Of a stretch of 24,708 bases of DNA, positions 16,368-24,656 are shown one piece after another. The notes beneath the pieces were generated by a model. That model worked only from the letters and a program-made list of their open reading frames with translations. It did not search any database and was not told where the DNA came from. The position numbers and the translations under genes were made by a program. Source of the stretch: an uncultured Bacteroides sp. (GTDB taxonomy: Bacteria; Bacteroidota; Bacteroidia; Bacteroidales; Bacteroidaceae); contig CAJKDC010000034.1 of assembly GCA_905198575.1 (NCBI GenBank), forward strand, positions 1-24,708. Direction: 5' to 3'. The stretch's first letter is position 1. Each line of letters begins with the position of its first letter.

Positions 16368-17759
16368 ATGAAAAAACTGAAAAATATTTTAGCTTATTGT
16401 CTTATTGGTACAGCTTTTACCTTGAATGCAAATGCTCAGGAAGTTCAGGGCTTTGTGCATGAGCAGTCGGCTGCATCGGATTATGTATGGCCAACAGACC
16501 AGCAAGTTTTGGATAAACTGGATAAATGGCAGGATTTGAAGTTTGGTGTTTTGTTTCACTGGGGCTTGTATTCTGTACCGGGTATTGTAGAATCGTGGTC
16601 TATCTGTTCGGAAGATGAAGACTGGATTCCTCGTGACAAGAGTATGAGTTATGAGGACTATAAAAAATGGTACTGGGGACTTAAAGATAAATTTAATCCA
16701 GTGAACTTTAATCCGGAACAATGGGCGGATGTCATGGAGGATGCCGGTATGAAATATATGTTGTTTACAACGAAGCATCATGACGGCTTCTGTATGTTCG
16801 ATTCAAAATATACAGATTTCTCTATTGCGAACGGAGCTTTCAAGGATAATCCTAGAAACAATGTTGCAAAGTATGTTTTCGAAGCTTTCCGACAGAAGAA
16901 CTTTATGATTGGCTGTTATTTTTCAAAACCGGACTGGCATTGTGAGTGGTTCTGGAATCCTTACTATTCTACTCCTAACCGCAGACAGAATTATAAGATA
17001 GAGCAGCATAAAGACTGGTGGAAAAACTATCAGACATTTACAGAGAACCAGTTGGGTGAGTTGATGAGTGATTACGGCAGCATGGATATCCTTTGGCTCG
17101 ATGGTGGTTGGGTTACAGGTGACGATGTAAATCTGGACCGTGTATTGGAAAAAGCTAGAAAAACACATCCGGGATTGATTTCAGTAGACCGTAGTATTCG
17201 TGGAAAAAACGAAAATTACCAGACTCCGGAACGTAGCATTCCGGCTACTCAGCTGAATTATCCGTGGGAAAGTTGTATTACATTGAGTAATGACTGGGGA
17301 TGGGTTCCGAATGCTCCTTACAAATCTCCAGAAAAAGTAATCTCTATTTTGGCTGAGATTGTTGCTAAAGGTGGTTGTCTGGCTTTGGGGGTTGGTCCTA
17401 CAGCTGATGGTATTATCGAACAGCCGGTTGTGGACCGTTTGCATAAGATTGGTGAATGGATGCGTACAAATGGAGAAGCTATCTACAGCACACGTACAAC
17501 TCCTGTTTATAATGACGGAAAGACTTGGTTTACTGCCAATAAAGATGGTGAAACTCTGTATGCAATCTATACGGTAAGTGATGGTGAAACATTACCTGCA
17601 ACTATCGAGTGGAAGGGTAATCTGCCAAAAGGAAAGATGACATTATTGCAGACTGGTAAAAAAGTGAAATACAGTTGTGAAGGTGATAAAGTTGTAGTTA
17701 AATTACCTGAAGGTCTTAAAAACGAACCTTTGGCATTTAAGTTTAAACTGAAAAAATAA
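16368..17759 (+). CDS. GH29 alpha-L-fucosidase-type glycosidase (copy 2)
   Basis: This is a paralogue of the preceding gene, 463 residues, with a signal peptide ending near NANAQ (20-24). It has the same motif order: KFGVLFHWGLYSVPG (58-72), YMLFTTKHHDGFCMFDS (130-146), the nucleophile candidate Asp245 in ILWLDGGW, and the acid/base candidate Glu301 in YPWESC. Near residues 79-93 it carries a different loop (ICSEDEDWIPRDKSM against ICCEDWINRPMD in copy 1), close to the likely entrance of the active site. This hints at a difference in linkage or leaving-group preference. The next gene, GH3, starts only 6 bases after its stop, indicating tight translational linkage. The pair is best explained by a tandem duplication. 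Confidence 0.93.
   Translation: MKKLKNILAYCLIGTAFTLNANAQEVQGFVHEQSAASDYVWPTDQQVLDKLDKWQDLKFGVLFHWGLYSVPGIVESWSICSEDEDWIPRDKSMSYEDYKKWYWGLKDKFNPVNFNPEQWADVMEDAGMKYMLFTTKHHDGFCMFDSKYTDFSIANGAFKDNPRNNVAKYVFEAFRQKNFMIGCYFSKPDWHCEWFWNPYYSTPNRRQNYKIEQHKDWWKNYQTFTENQLGELMSDYGSMDILWLDGGWVTGDDVNLDRVLEKARKTHPGLISVDRSIRGKNENYQTPERSIPATQLNYPWESCITLSNDWGWVPNAPYKSPEKVISILAEIVAKGGCLALGVGPTADGIIEQPVVDRLHKIGEWMRTNGEAIYSTRTTPVYNDGKTWFTANKDGETLYAIYTVSDGETLPATIEWKGNLPKGKMTLLQTGKKVKYSCEGDKVVVKLPEGLKNEPLAFKFKLKK
16923..16965 (+). repeat. 43-bp direct repeat, copy in GH29 gene 2
   Basis: Perfect copy of 15502-15544, at the matching codon positions of the paralogous gene, 1421 bases downstream. Recombination between the two copies would leave one in-frame hybrid GH29 gene. 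Confidence 0.9.
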
Positions 17760-17765
17760 TATCTT

Positions 17766-20114
17766 ATGAAATCTATATTGATAACTACAACCGCTTGTTT
17801 GTTTATGAGTGTTGCGCCTGTTATGGCACAACAACCTCTTTACAAACAGGCTTCTGCTCCGGTTGAAGAACGTATTGATGATTTGCTGGGCAGAATGACT
17901 TTGGAAGAAAAAGTCGGTCAGATTTGTTGTCCACTGGGTTGGGAAATGTATACCAAAACCGGTAAAAACAGCGTGACTATTTCTGATTTGTATAAAAAAC
18001 AAATGAGTGAGGCTCCTATAGGCTCATATTGGGCTGTACTGAGAGCCGATCCATGGACACAGAAAACACTGGAGACAGGGTTGAATCCTGAACTGGCAGC
18101 CAAAGCTCTGAATGCCTTGCAGAAATATGCAGTAGAAGAAACACGTTTGGGTATTCCGGTGTTGTTTGCGGAAGAATGTCCGCATGGACATATGTCAATT
18201 GGGGCGACAGTTTTTCCAACTTCAATGGCACAAGCTTCTACCTGGAACAAAAATCTGATTTTTTCAATGGGTGAGGCAATTGGTCTGGAAGCACGCTCGC
18301 AGGGAGCAAATATTGGTTATGGTCCGGTTTTGGATATTGCCCGTGAGCCGCGTTGGTCTCGTGTAGAAGAAACTTTTGGTGAAGATCCCTACCTGACTGG
18401 AATCTTGGGAACTGCATTTGTAAAGGGTATGCAGGGTACCGATTATAAAGATGGCAAGCATGTGTATTCTACATTGAAGCACTTGGCTGCTTATGGTGTT
18501 CCTCGCGGTGGTCATAACGGTAATCCGGCAGACATCGGTATGCGCGCATTGTTTGATGAATATTTGCCAGGTTTCCAGCGTGCAGTAGAAGAAGGTAAGG
18601 CTGCAACTGTGATGACTTCGTACAATTCTATTGATGGCGTACCATGTACTAGCAACACTTTCCTGATTGATTCTGTATTGAGAAAGAGATGGGGATTTGA
18701 AGGCTTTGTTTATTCAGATTTGGCTAGTATTGACGGTATTGCCGGTGGAAATGTGGCTGCCGATATGGAAGATGCTGCTATTCAGGCTATCAAAGCTGGT
18801 ACAGATATGGACTTGGGTGCCAATGCATATAAGCGTCTGGTGAAAGCTGTAAAAGAAGGACGAATTGAGGAAAAATACATTGATCGTGCAGTAGAGAATG
18901 TTCTGCGTCTGAAGTTTAATATGGGATTGTTTGAGAATCCGTATGTATCGCCTAAAGAGGCTAAGGCTGTGGTGAATTGTGATGCTCATCGTCAAATTGC
19001 CCGTCAGATTGCCCGCGAAGGAACTGTATTGCTGAAGAACGATGGCATTCTTCCTTTGAGCAAATCTTTGAAGCGTGTAGCGGTAATTGGTCCTAATGCA
19101 GATGTGATGTATAACTATTTGGGCGACTATACTGCTCCGCAGGAACGCTCGAAGGTTGTTACAATTCTGGACGCAGTACGTGCAAAGCTTCCCAACGCAC
19201 AGGTTGACTATGTAAAGGGATGTGCTATTCGTGATACAACTCAGAGTAATATTGCTGAGGCAGTACAAGCTGCTCAGAAAGCCGATGTGATTATCTTGGC
19301 AGTAGGTGGTTCAAGTGCACGCGATTTTAAGACAAAATATATCAATACAGGGGCTGCTACCGTATCGAATGAAGGTGATGGTATCTTGTCAGATATGGAA
19401 TGTGGTGAAGGTTTTGACCGTGCAACCTTGAATTTGCTGGGTGATCAGGAAAAACTCTTGAAAGCACTGGCTGCTACAGGTAAGCCTCTGGTTACAGTTT
19501 ATATTGCCGGAAGACCTTTGAATATGAATCTTGCAAACGAAAAATCACAGGCACTTTTGACTGCCTGGTATCCAGGAGAGCAAGGTGGTAATGGTATTGT
19601 AGATGTCCTTTTCGGTGACTACAACCCAAGCGGAAGACTGCCGATGTCTGTTCCACGTAACGAAGGCCAGATTCCAGTTCACTATTCTCAGGGTCCTCAG
19701 AGAGACTACATGGATAGTCCGGGTACACCGCTCTTTACTTTCGGTTACGGATTGGGCTATACTACATTTGGCTACAGCAATCTGAGACTGGAAGAAGGAG
19801 ATGGCAAAGATGTGATGCAGAAAGTTGTATGTACAGTAACCAATACCGGTCAGTGTGACGGTGACGAAGTAGTACAGCTTTATATTAATGATAAAGTGAG
19901 CTCTGTGGTAACACCTCCTATTCGTTTAAAAGGTTTTGAGAAAATCTTCCTGAAGAAAGGAGAAAGTAAAGATGTAACTTTTGTCCTGACTCGTAAGGAT
20001 TTGTCTATTTTCGACAAAAATATGCAGTTCACTGCTGAACCAGGTGAATTTAAGGTGATGGTTGGTGGAGCTTCCAATAACCTCCCACTGCAAGGAACTT
20101 TTGAAATTAAATAA
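17766..20114 (+). CDS. GH3 beta-glycosidase
   Basis: A retaining exo-beta-glycosidase (beta-glucosidase, beta-xylosidase or similar) and the last gene of the four-gene hydrolase operon. The 782-residue protein has a signal peptide ending near VMAQ (19-22). An N-terminal GH3 barrel (about 30-390) includes LGIPVLFAEECPHGH (128-142), KHLAAYG (238-244) and YSDLASIDGI (316-325), with Asp318 the expected nucleophile. A second alpha/beta-sandwich domain (about 415-660) contains GEGFDRATLNLLGDQ (547-561), where Glu548 is the candidate acid/base. A C-terminal fibronectin-III-like domain covers about 685-775. Most GH3 enzymes have a Trp right after the nucleophile Asp (SDW); here it is Leu, so the -1 site differs from common beta-glucosidases. 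The exact sugar removed cannot be read from sequence. Its place after two GH29 genes suggests it acts after fucose removal. Confidence 0.93.
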   Translation: MKSILITTTACLFMSVAPVMAQQPLYKQASAPVEERIDDLLGRMTLEEKVGQICCPLGWEMYTKTGKNSVTISDLYKKQMSEAPIGSYWAVLRADPWTQKTLETGLNPELAAKALNALQKYAVEETRLGIPVLFAEECPHGHMSIGATVFPTSMAQASTWNKNLIFSMGEAIGLEARSQGANIGYGPVLDIAREPRWSRVEETFGEDPYLTGILGTAFVKGMQGTDYKDGKHVYSTLKHLAAYGVPRGGHNGNPADIGMRALFDEYLPGFQRAVEEGKAATVMTSYNSIDGVPCTSNTFLIDSVLRKRWGFEGFVYSDLASIDGIAGGNVAADMEDAAIQAIKAGTDMDLGANAYKRLVKAVKEGRIEEKYIDRAVENVLRLKFNMGLFENPYVSPKEAKAVVNCDAHRQIARQIAREGTVLLKNDGILPLSKSLKRVAVIGPNADVMYNYLGDYTAPQERSKVVTILDAVRAKLPNAQVDYVKGCAIRDTTQSNIAEAVQAAQKADVIILAVGGSSARDFKTKYINTGAATVSNEGDGILSDMECGEGFDRATLNLLGDQEKLLKALAATGKPLVTVYIAGRPLNMNLANEKSQALLTAWYPGEQGGNGIVDVLFGDYNPSGRLPMSVPRNEGQIPVHYSQGPQRDYMDSPGTPLFTFGYGLGYTTFGYSNLRLEEGDGKDVMQKVVCTVTNTGQCDGDEVVQLYINDKVSSVVTPPIRLKGFEKIFLKKGESKDVTFVLTRKDLSIFDKNMQFTAEPGEFKVMVGGASNNLPLQGTFEIK

Positions 20115-20121
20115 ATTTTAG

Positions 20122-20166
20122 AAGAGCACAGCTTGTTTTTACTAAGAGCTGTGCTCTTTCTTTTTT
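20122..20166 (+). terminator. Terminator of the hydrolase operon
   Basis: A perfect 12-base inverted repeat (AAGAGCACAGCT at 20122-20133 with 20147-20158) has a 13-base loop and a T-rich tail to 20166. It lies right after the GH3 stop, so the MltD-GH2 genes downstream should have their own promoter. Confidence 0.93.
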
Positions 20167-20184
20167 CAATATGCAGAATTCTAT

Positions 20185-20192
20185 TACCTTTG
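20185..20192 (+). promoter_or_regulatory. -7 box of the transglycosylase-GH2 operon
   Basis: TACCTTTG exactly matches the Bacteroides -7 consensus TAnnTTTG. It lies 44 bases before the ATG at 20236, between the terminator and the gene. No convincing -33 box is seen; the T-rich terminator tail occupies that position. Confidence 0.55.
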
Positions 20193-20235
20193 TAAGGTGA
20201 ATTCGAAATTTTGTTATACTTTATATTGATATGCT

Positions 20236-21210
20236 ATGAAAAAGATATCCTTACACTCCTATATGCCCTGGGTTATTGCTGCTTTAATAGGAAGTATGCC
20301 GTTTCTTTTGGGAAATCAGCTAAAAGAGCCGTCAACGCAGACCGTCGAAAAAACACTTCCATTATATAGTTGTCTGGATGTACCTGCTCAGTTTACACTT
20401 TGCGATAGTACGGTTGATTTGTCGCGTTACGACCGGAAGGAGCGTTTGGATAGAGAATTATTGGCTTTTTCGTATATGCATAGTACTTCGTTGCAGATAA
20501 TCAAACGTGCTAATCGTTATTTCCCGATTGTGGAACCCATATTGAAGCAGTATGGAATTCCCGATGACTTTAAATATCTTATGGTTATAGAGAGTAGCCT
20601 GAACCCATTGGCACGCTCAGGAGCTGGTGCTGCGGGTATGTGGCAGTTTATGGAAGGTACGGCACGCGATTATGGACTGGAAGTAAGCAACACGGTAGAC
20701 GAAAGATATCATTTGGAGAAAGCTACTCATGCGGCTTGTAAGTATCTGAAGAATGCATATCGGAATTATAAAAGTTGGATGAATGTCATTGCTTCCTATA
20801 ATGCAGGTCAGGCACGTATTTCCCGACAATTGCTCCGGCAGGATGTAGATGATGCGCTTGACCTTTATCTGGTAGAAGAAACCACCCGGTATCCTTATCG
20901 TGTCATGGCTGCAAAGATGTTGCTTTCCGAACCACAGAAGTTTGGGTTCAGATTGAAAGCGTCTGATTTGTATCCTCCCATTCATTACCGGGAAATCAAG
21001 GTTTCAGAGAATATCGAAGATCTGGCACGCTTTGCCCGTGGACAAGGTATTAATTATTCGTTGCTGAAGAATATGAATCCTTGGTTGCGATCTACTTCTT
21101 TACATGTGCATAAAGGAAAGACTTATGCAATTAAAATTCCAGCAAAGGAATCAATGTATTATAATTCGAAGGTAATTATTCCTCATGATAAAAGATGGAT
21201 TGTTGAATAA
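20236..21210 (+). CDS. MltD-like lytic murein transglycosylase (SLT domain, GH23 type)
   Basis: Cleaves the glycan strands of peptidoglycan with formation of anhydro-muramic ends, in the periplasm. The 324-residue protein has one N-terminal hydrophobic segment (about 9-27) that should anchor or export it. An SLT domain (about 100-215) has the catalytic glutamate at 119 (VIESSLNPLA), GAAGMWQFM (131-139) and ASYNAGQARI (186-195). The last 80 residues (IKVSENIEDLARFARGQGIN and on, ending with YAIKIP) look like one degenerate LysM module. MltD proteins often have two or more clear LysM modules, so this is a short version. It is co-transcribed with the GH2 gene (19-base gap). It may be a housekeeping cell-wall enzyme that happens to lie here and need not take part in sugar use. 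Confidence 0.9.
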   Translation: MKKISLHSYMPWVIAALIGSMPFLLGNQLKEPSTQTVEKTLPLYSCLDVPAQFTLCDSTVDLSRYDRKERLDRELLAFSYMHSTSLQIIKRANRYFPIVEPILKQYGIPDDFKYLMVIESSLNPLARSGAGAAGMWQFMEGTARDYGLEVSNTVDERYHLEKATHAACKYLKNAYRNYKSWMNVIASYNAGQARISRQLLRQDVDDALDLYLVEETTRYPYRVMAAKMLLSEPQKFGFRLKASDLYPPIHYREIKVSENIEDLARFARGQGINYSLLKNMNPWLRSTSLHVHKGKTYAIKIPAKESMYYNSKVIIPHDKRWIVE

Positions 21211-21229
21211 ATCTTAATGTATATATAAT

Positions 21230-24200
21230 ATGAAAAAACAACTGATTTTAGGACTTTTGGGCACCTGCGCGTTGACCGCTGGTGCACAGTCGTTTACAGA
21301 ATGGCAGAATGCTGAAGTAAATGCGGTAAACCGTGCGCCGATGCATGCCAATTATTTTGCGTACGAAAATGAAGAGGCTGCAACTCGGGCAGTCAAAGAA
21401 AAATCAGAGAATTTTATGACCTTGAATGGTACTTGGAAATTCTTTTGGGTTAAAGATTCAGACAGCCGTCCTACAGATTTCTGGAAAGTTGGCTATAATG
21501 ACAAAGGATGGGATAATCTGCCTGTGCCTGGCGTATGGGAACTTCACGGATATGGAGACCCTATTTATGTAAATGTAGGATATCCTTGGAGGGAACAGTT
21601 TAAAAATAATCCGCCTTTTGTTCCTGTTACCGACAATCATGTAGGTTCATATCGAAAAGAAATTGTAATTCCTGCCGACTGGAAGGGTAAAAAAATTGTT
21701 GCTCATTTCGGTTCTGTTACTTCCAATATGTATTTGTGGGTCAATGGCAAATTTGTAGGCTATAGTGAAGACAGCAAATTGGAGGCAGAGTTTGATTTGA
21801 CCAACTATGTAAAACCAGGAGCGAAAAACTTGATCGCGTTTCAGGTATTCCGCTGGTGCGATGGAACTTACCTGGAAGACCAGGACTTCTTCCGTTATAG
21901 TGGGGTAGGCCGTGACTGTTATCTGTATGCACGAAATAAAACGCATATTGTGGATATCCGTGTGACTCCCGATTTAGATGCTCAGTATCAGAACGGAAGC
22001 TTGTCAGTCAGTCTTGATATGAACGGTAGTGGAGAAGTGAAGTTAGATTTGCTGGACGCAAAGAATGAGCTTGTACAAAGTCAGACAGTAAAAGCATCGG
22101 GCAAGACCACAGCTACCTTCAATGTAGAAAATCCGAATAAATGGAGTGCAGAAACTCCTTATTTGTATACTTTACGTGCCAGTTTGAAGCGTGGAAATGA
22201 AACACTGGAAGTTATTCCGGTTAAAGTAGGATTCCGTAAGATTGAACTTAAAGGTGGACAGATTCTGGTTAATGGTCAAGCAGTTTTGTTCAAGGGAGCC
22301 GACAGACACGAAATGGATCCGGATGGCGGTTATGTAGTTTCGCGTGAACGTATGATTCAGGATATCCAGCTCATGAAGCGGTTTAATCTGAACGCTGTGA
22401 GAACCTGCCATTATCCGGATGATAATTTCTGGTACGATTTATGTGATAAGTACGGTATTTACGTTGTGGCTGAGGCCAATGTGGAATCTCACGGTATGGG
22501 TTACGGTCCGGAAACGCTGGCCAAGAACCCAAGTTACAAGAAGACCCATTTGGAACGCAACCAACGAAATGTTCAGCGTGGATTCAACCATCCTAGTATT
22601 ATTTTCTGGTCATTGGGTAATGAAGCCGGTTATGGTCCGAATTTTGAAGCTGCTTATGATTGGATAAAAGCTGAAGATTCAAGCAGAGCTGTGCAATATG
22701 AGCAAGCAGGCTATGATGGAAAAACTGATATTTTCTGCCCGATGTATTATGGTTATCAAAGCTGTGAAGACTATGGAAAGGACGACTCAAAACAAAAACC
22801 GTTGATACAGTGTGAATATGCACATGCAATGGGTAACTCACAAGGTGGATTTAAGGAATACTGGGATTTGGTACGTAAGTATCCGAAGTATCAGGGAGGC
22901 TTTATTTGGGACTTTGTAGATCAGTCTGTTCGCTGGAAAGGTAAAAACGGAGCAACAATTTATGCTTATGGCGGTGATTTCAATAAGTTCGATGCCAGTG
23001 ACAATAACTTCTGTAACAACGGCTTGATCAGTCCGGACCGTAAACCTAATCCACATATGTATGAGGTTGGCTATTTCTATCAGAATATCTGGACTACTCC
23101 AGGAAACCTGGCCGAAGGAGAGGTGAAAGTTTATAATGAAAACTTCTTCCGTGATTTAAGCGCTTATTACATGGAGTGGGAATTGATGAGAAATGGAAAG
23201 ACAGTCCGTACAGGTCGTGTCGAAAAACTGAATGTAGCTCCTCAGCAGACCGCTAGCGTCAAACTTGATTTAGGTAAGACTTGTAAGTGTGGAGAATGGT
23301 TGCTGAATGTTTCTTATAAACTGAAAAACCGTGAAGGTTTATTGCCTGCAGGGTTTGAAGTTGCGAAGAATCAGCTGACATTGAATGAGTATGTAGCTCC
23401 TGAAATGAAAATGGAAAATGTAGCCCAAGCTAATATTCAGACAATTCCGGCCGAGGTAAAAGACAATGACTATAACTATCTTATTGTAGAAGGAGAAAAC
23501 TTTAGAACTGAATTCAACAAGCACACAGGCTTTATGGTAAAATATGAAGCTGATGGCATCAACTTTATTAAAGATGGCGAAGCATTGACTCCTAACTTCT
23601 GGCGTGCACCGGTAGATAATGATTACGGAGCCGGACTTCAGAATAAATATGCAGTTTGGAAGAATCCGGAAATGAAATTGCTTTCATTAAAACAGCAGAC
23701 AGAAAATGGTTTGGTGGTTGTTGAGGCTGCTTACGAGATGAAAGAAGTCTCTGCAAAACTGAATTTGAAATATGTTATCAACAATGCCGGAGCTATTAAG
23801 GTGGAACAACGGATGGAAGCCGATAAGAATGTTAAAGTTTCTAATATGTTCCGTTTCGGTATGCAGATGCCTATGCCTAAAGTATTCGAGACAATAGAAT
23901 ATTATGGTAGAGGTCCTGTTGAAAACTATGCCGACCGTAAATGGAATGCAAATATCGGAATTTACCGTCAGCAGGTCGACGATCAGTTCTATTCTTACAT
24001 TCGTCCGCAGGAAAACGGTACAAAATCAGATATTCGTTGGTGGAAAATGCTGAATGCCGGTGGTAATGGATTGGAAATTATAGCTTCTGCTCCATTCTCC
24101 GCTTCCGCTTTGCATTATACAATCGAATCGTTGGATGATGGTGTAAGAAAAGACCAAAGACACTCTCCGGAAGTAGAAAAAGCTGACTTGACCAATCTTT

Positions 24201-24340
24201 GCATTGATAAGTTACAGGCAGGTTTAGGTTGTGAAGACAGTTGGGGACGTATTACCAGACCTGAATATCAGGTTCCTTATGCTGATTACGAGTTTACTTT
24301 CATTATGAAACCCGTTAAGCATCAGGTAAATGTACGTTAA
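21230..24340 (+). CDS. GH2 beta-galactosidase, LacZ type
   Basis: A retaining exo-beta-galactosidase expected to act in the periplasm (signal peptide ending ALTAGAQ, 14-20). The 1036-residue protein has the full LacZ-like domain series. It starts with an N-terminal sugar-binding jelly roll (about 60-240) and an Ig-like domain (about 241-335). The TIM barrel follows (about 337-625), with acid/base Glu465 in SLGNEAGYG and nucleophile Glu529 in IQCEYAHAMGNS. A second Ig-like domain (about 635-720) and the C-terminal Bgal_small_N domain (about 748-1030) complete it. The two glutamates are 64 residues apart, close to the spacing in E. coli LacZ. CHYPDDNFWYDLCDKYGIYV (393-412) and ESHG (419-422) are further active-site segments. 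The protein is in an operon with the transglycosylase upstream. Together with GH29 enzymes it suggests substrates with fucose on beta-galactose. Confidence 0.95.
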   Translation: MKKQLILGLLGTCALTAGAQSFTEWQNAEVNAVNRAPMHANYFAYENEEAATRAVKEKSENFMTLNGTWKFFWVKDSDSRPTDFWKVGYNDKGWDNLPVPGVWELHGYGDPIYVNVGYPWREQFKNNPPFVPVTDNHVGSYRKEIVIPADWKGKKIVAHFGSVTSNMYLWVNGKFVGYSEDSKLEAEFDLTNYVKPGAKNLIAFQVFRWCDGTYLEDQDFFRYSGVGRDCYLYARNKTHIVDIRVTPDLDAQYQNGSLSVSLDMNGSGEVKLDLLDAKNELVQSQTVKASGKTTATFNVENPNKWSAETPYLYTLRASLKRGNETLEVIPVKVGFRKIELKGGQILVNGQAVLFKGADRHEMDPDGGYVVSRERMIQDIQLMKRFNLNAVRTCHYPDDNFWYDLCDKYGIYVVAEANVESHGMGYGPETLAKNPSYKKTHLERNQRNVQRGFNHPSIIFWSLGNEAGYGPNFEAAYDWIKAEDSSRAVQYEQAGYDGKTDIFCPMYYGYQSCEDYGKDDSKQKPLIQCEYAHAMGNSQGGFKEYWDLVRKYPKYQGGFIWDFVDQSVRWKGKNGATIYAYGGDFNKFDASDNNFCNNGLISPDRKPNPHMYEVGYFYQNIWTTPGNLAEGEVKVYNENFFRDLSAYYMEWELMRNGKTVRTGRVEKLNVAPQQTASVKLDLGKTCKCGEWLLNVSYKLKNREGLLPAGFEVAKNQLTLNEYVAPEMKMENVAQANIQTIPAEVKDNDYNYLIVEGENFRTEFNKHTGFMVKYEADGINFIKDGEALTPNFWRAPVDNDYGAGLQNKYAVWKNPEMKLLSLKQQTENGLVVVEAAYEMKEVSAKLNLKYVINNAGAIKVEQRMEADKNVKVSNMFRFGMQMPMPKVFETIEYYGRGPVENYADRKWNANIGIYRQQVDDQFYSYIRPQENGTKSDIRWWKMLNAGGNGLEIIASAPFSASALHYTIESLDDGVRKDQRHSPEVEKADLTNLCIDKLQAGLGCEDSWGRITRPEYQVPYADYEFTFIMKPVKHQVNVR

Positions 24341-24377
24341 CCCATAAATATCCTTTTATTCATAAAGGTATAAATAG

Positions 24378-24418
24378 AAAAGGCCGCTTTAGCTCGCTTG
24401 AGTTGAAGCGGCCTTTTT
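24378..24418 (+). terminator. Terminator of the transglycosylase-GH2 operon
   Basis: AAAAGGCCGCTT (24378-24389) pairs perfectly with AAGCGGCCTTTT (24406-24417), with an extra small inner stem CTC/GAG. The T run at 24414-24418 follows. Because it is flanked by A residues on the other side it could also work on the minus strand. Confidence 0.9.
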
Positions 24419-24618
24419 ATTATGCATTATTTTTTTTGTGGATTACAGCTGTTTATTTGAGGATGCTTGTTACATTATGAACACGCTACGGTATAAATTG
24501 CAGAGAAGTAAAATTGTTGATAATCAGATTGATATGATTAAATAAGATTTGAAGTAGATAGTTTATTAACAGGATGTTAATAAAGAAGTGTATGTAATTA
24601 ACAAGGATGTGAACAATC

Positions 24619-24652
24619 AAAAAGGCCTAATTCTTTAGAATTAGACCTTTTT
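24619..24652 (-). terminator. Terminator of the tRNA-Pro transcript (minus strand)
   Basis: An inverted repeat (24619-24634 with 24637-24652) is interrupted only at one position, which forms a U-G wobble when read on the minus strand. The stem ends in five T residues on that strand. It starts 5 bases after the tRNA 3' end, so it terminates that gene. Confidence 0.75.
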
Positions 24653-24656
24653 ACTG

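Larger units (their letters stand above)
24341..24656. other. Intergenic region between GH2 and tRNA-Pro
   Basis: About 315 bases contain the two terminators and, between them (24419-24618), about 200 AT-rich bases. I see no credible gene, promoter or repeat in that middle part. A 22-codon frame at 24477-24545 lacks any support. The tRNA and GH2 transcripts converge here. Confidence 0.6.

Noticed and set aside
24477..24545. 22-codon frame between the GH2 terminator and the tRNA
   Set aside because: No promoter or recognisable product.
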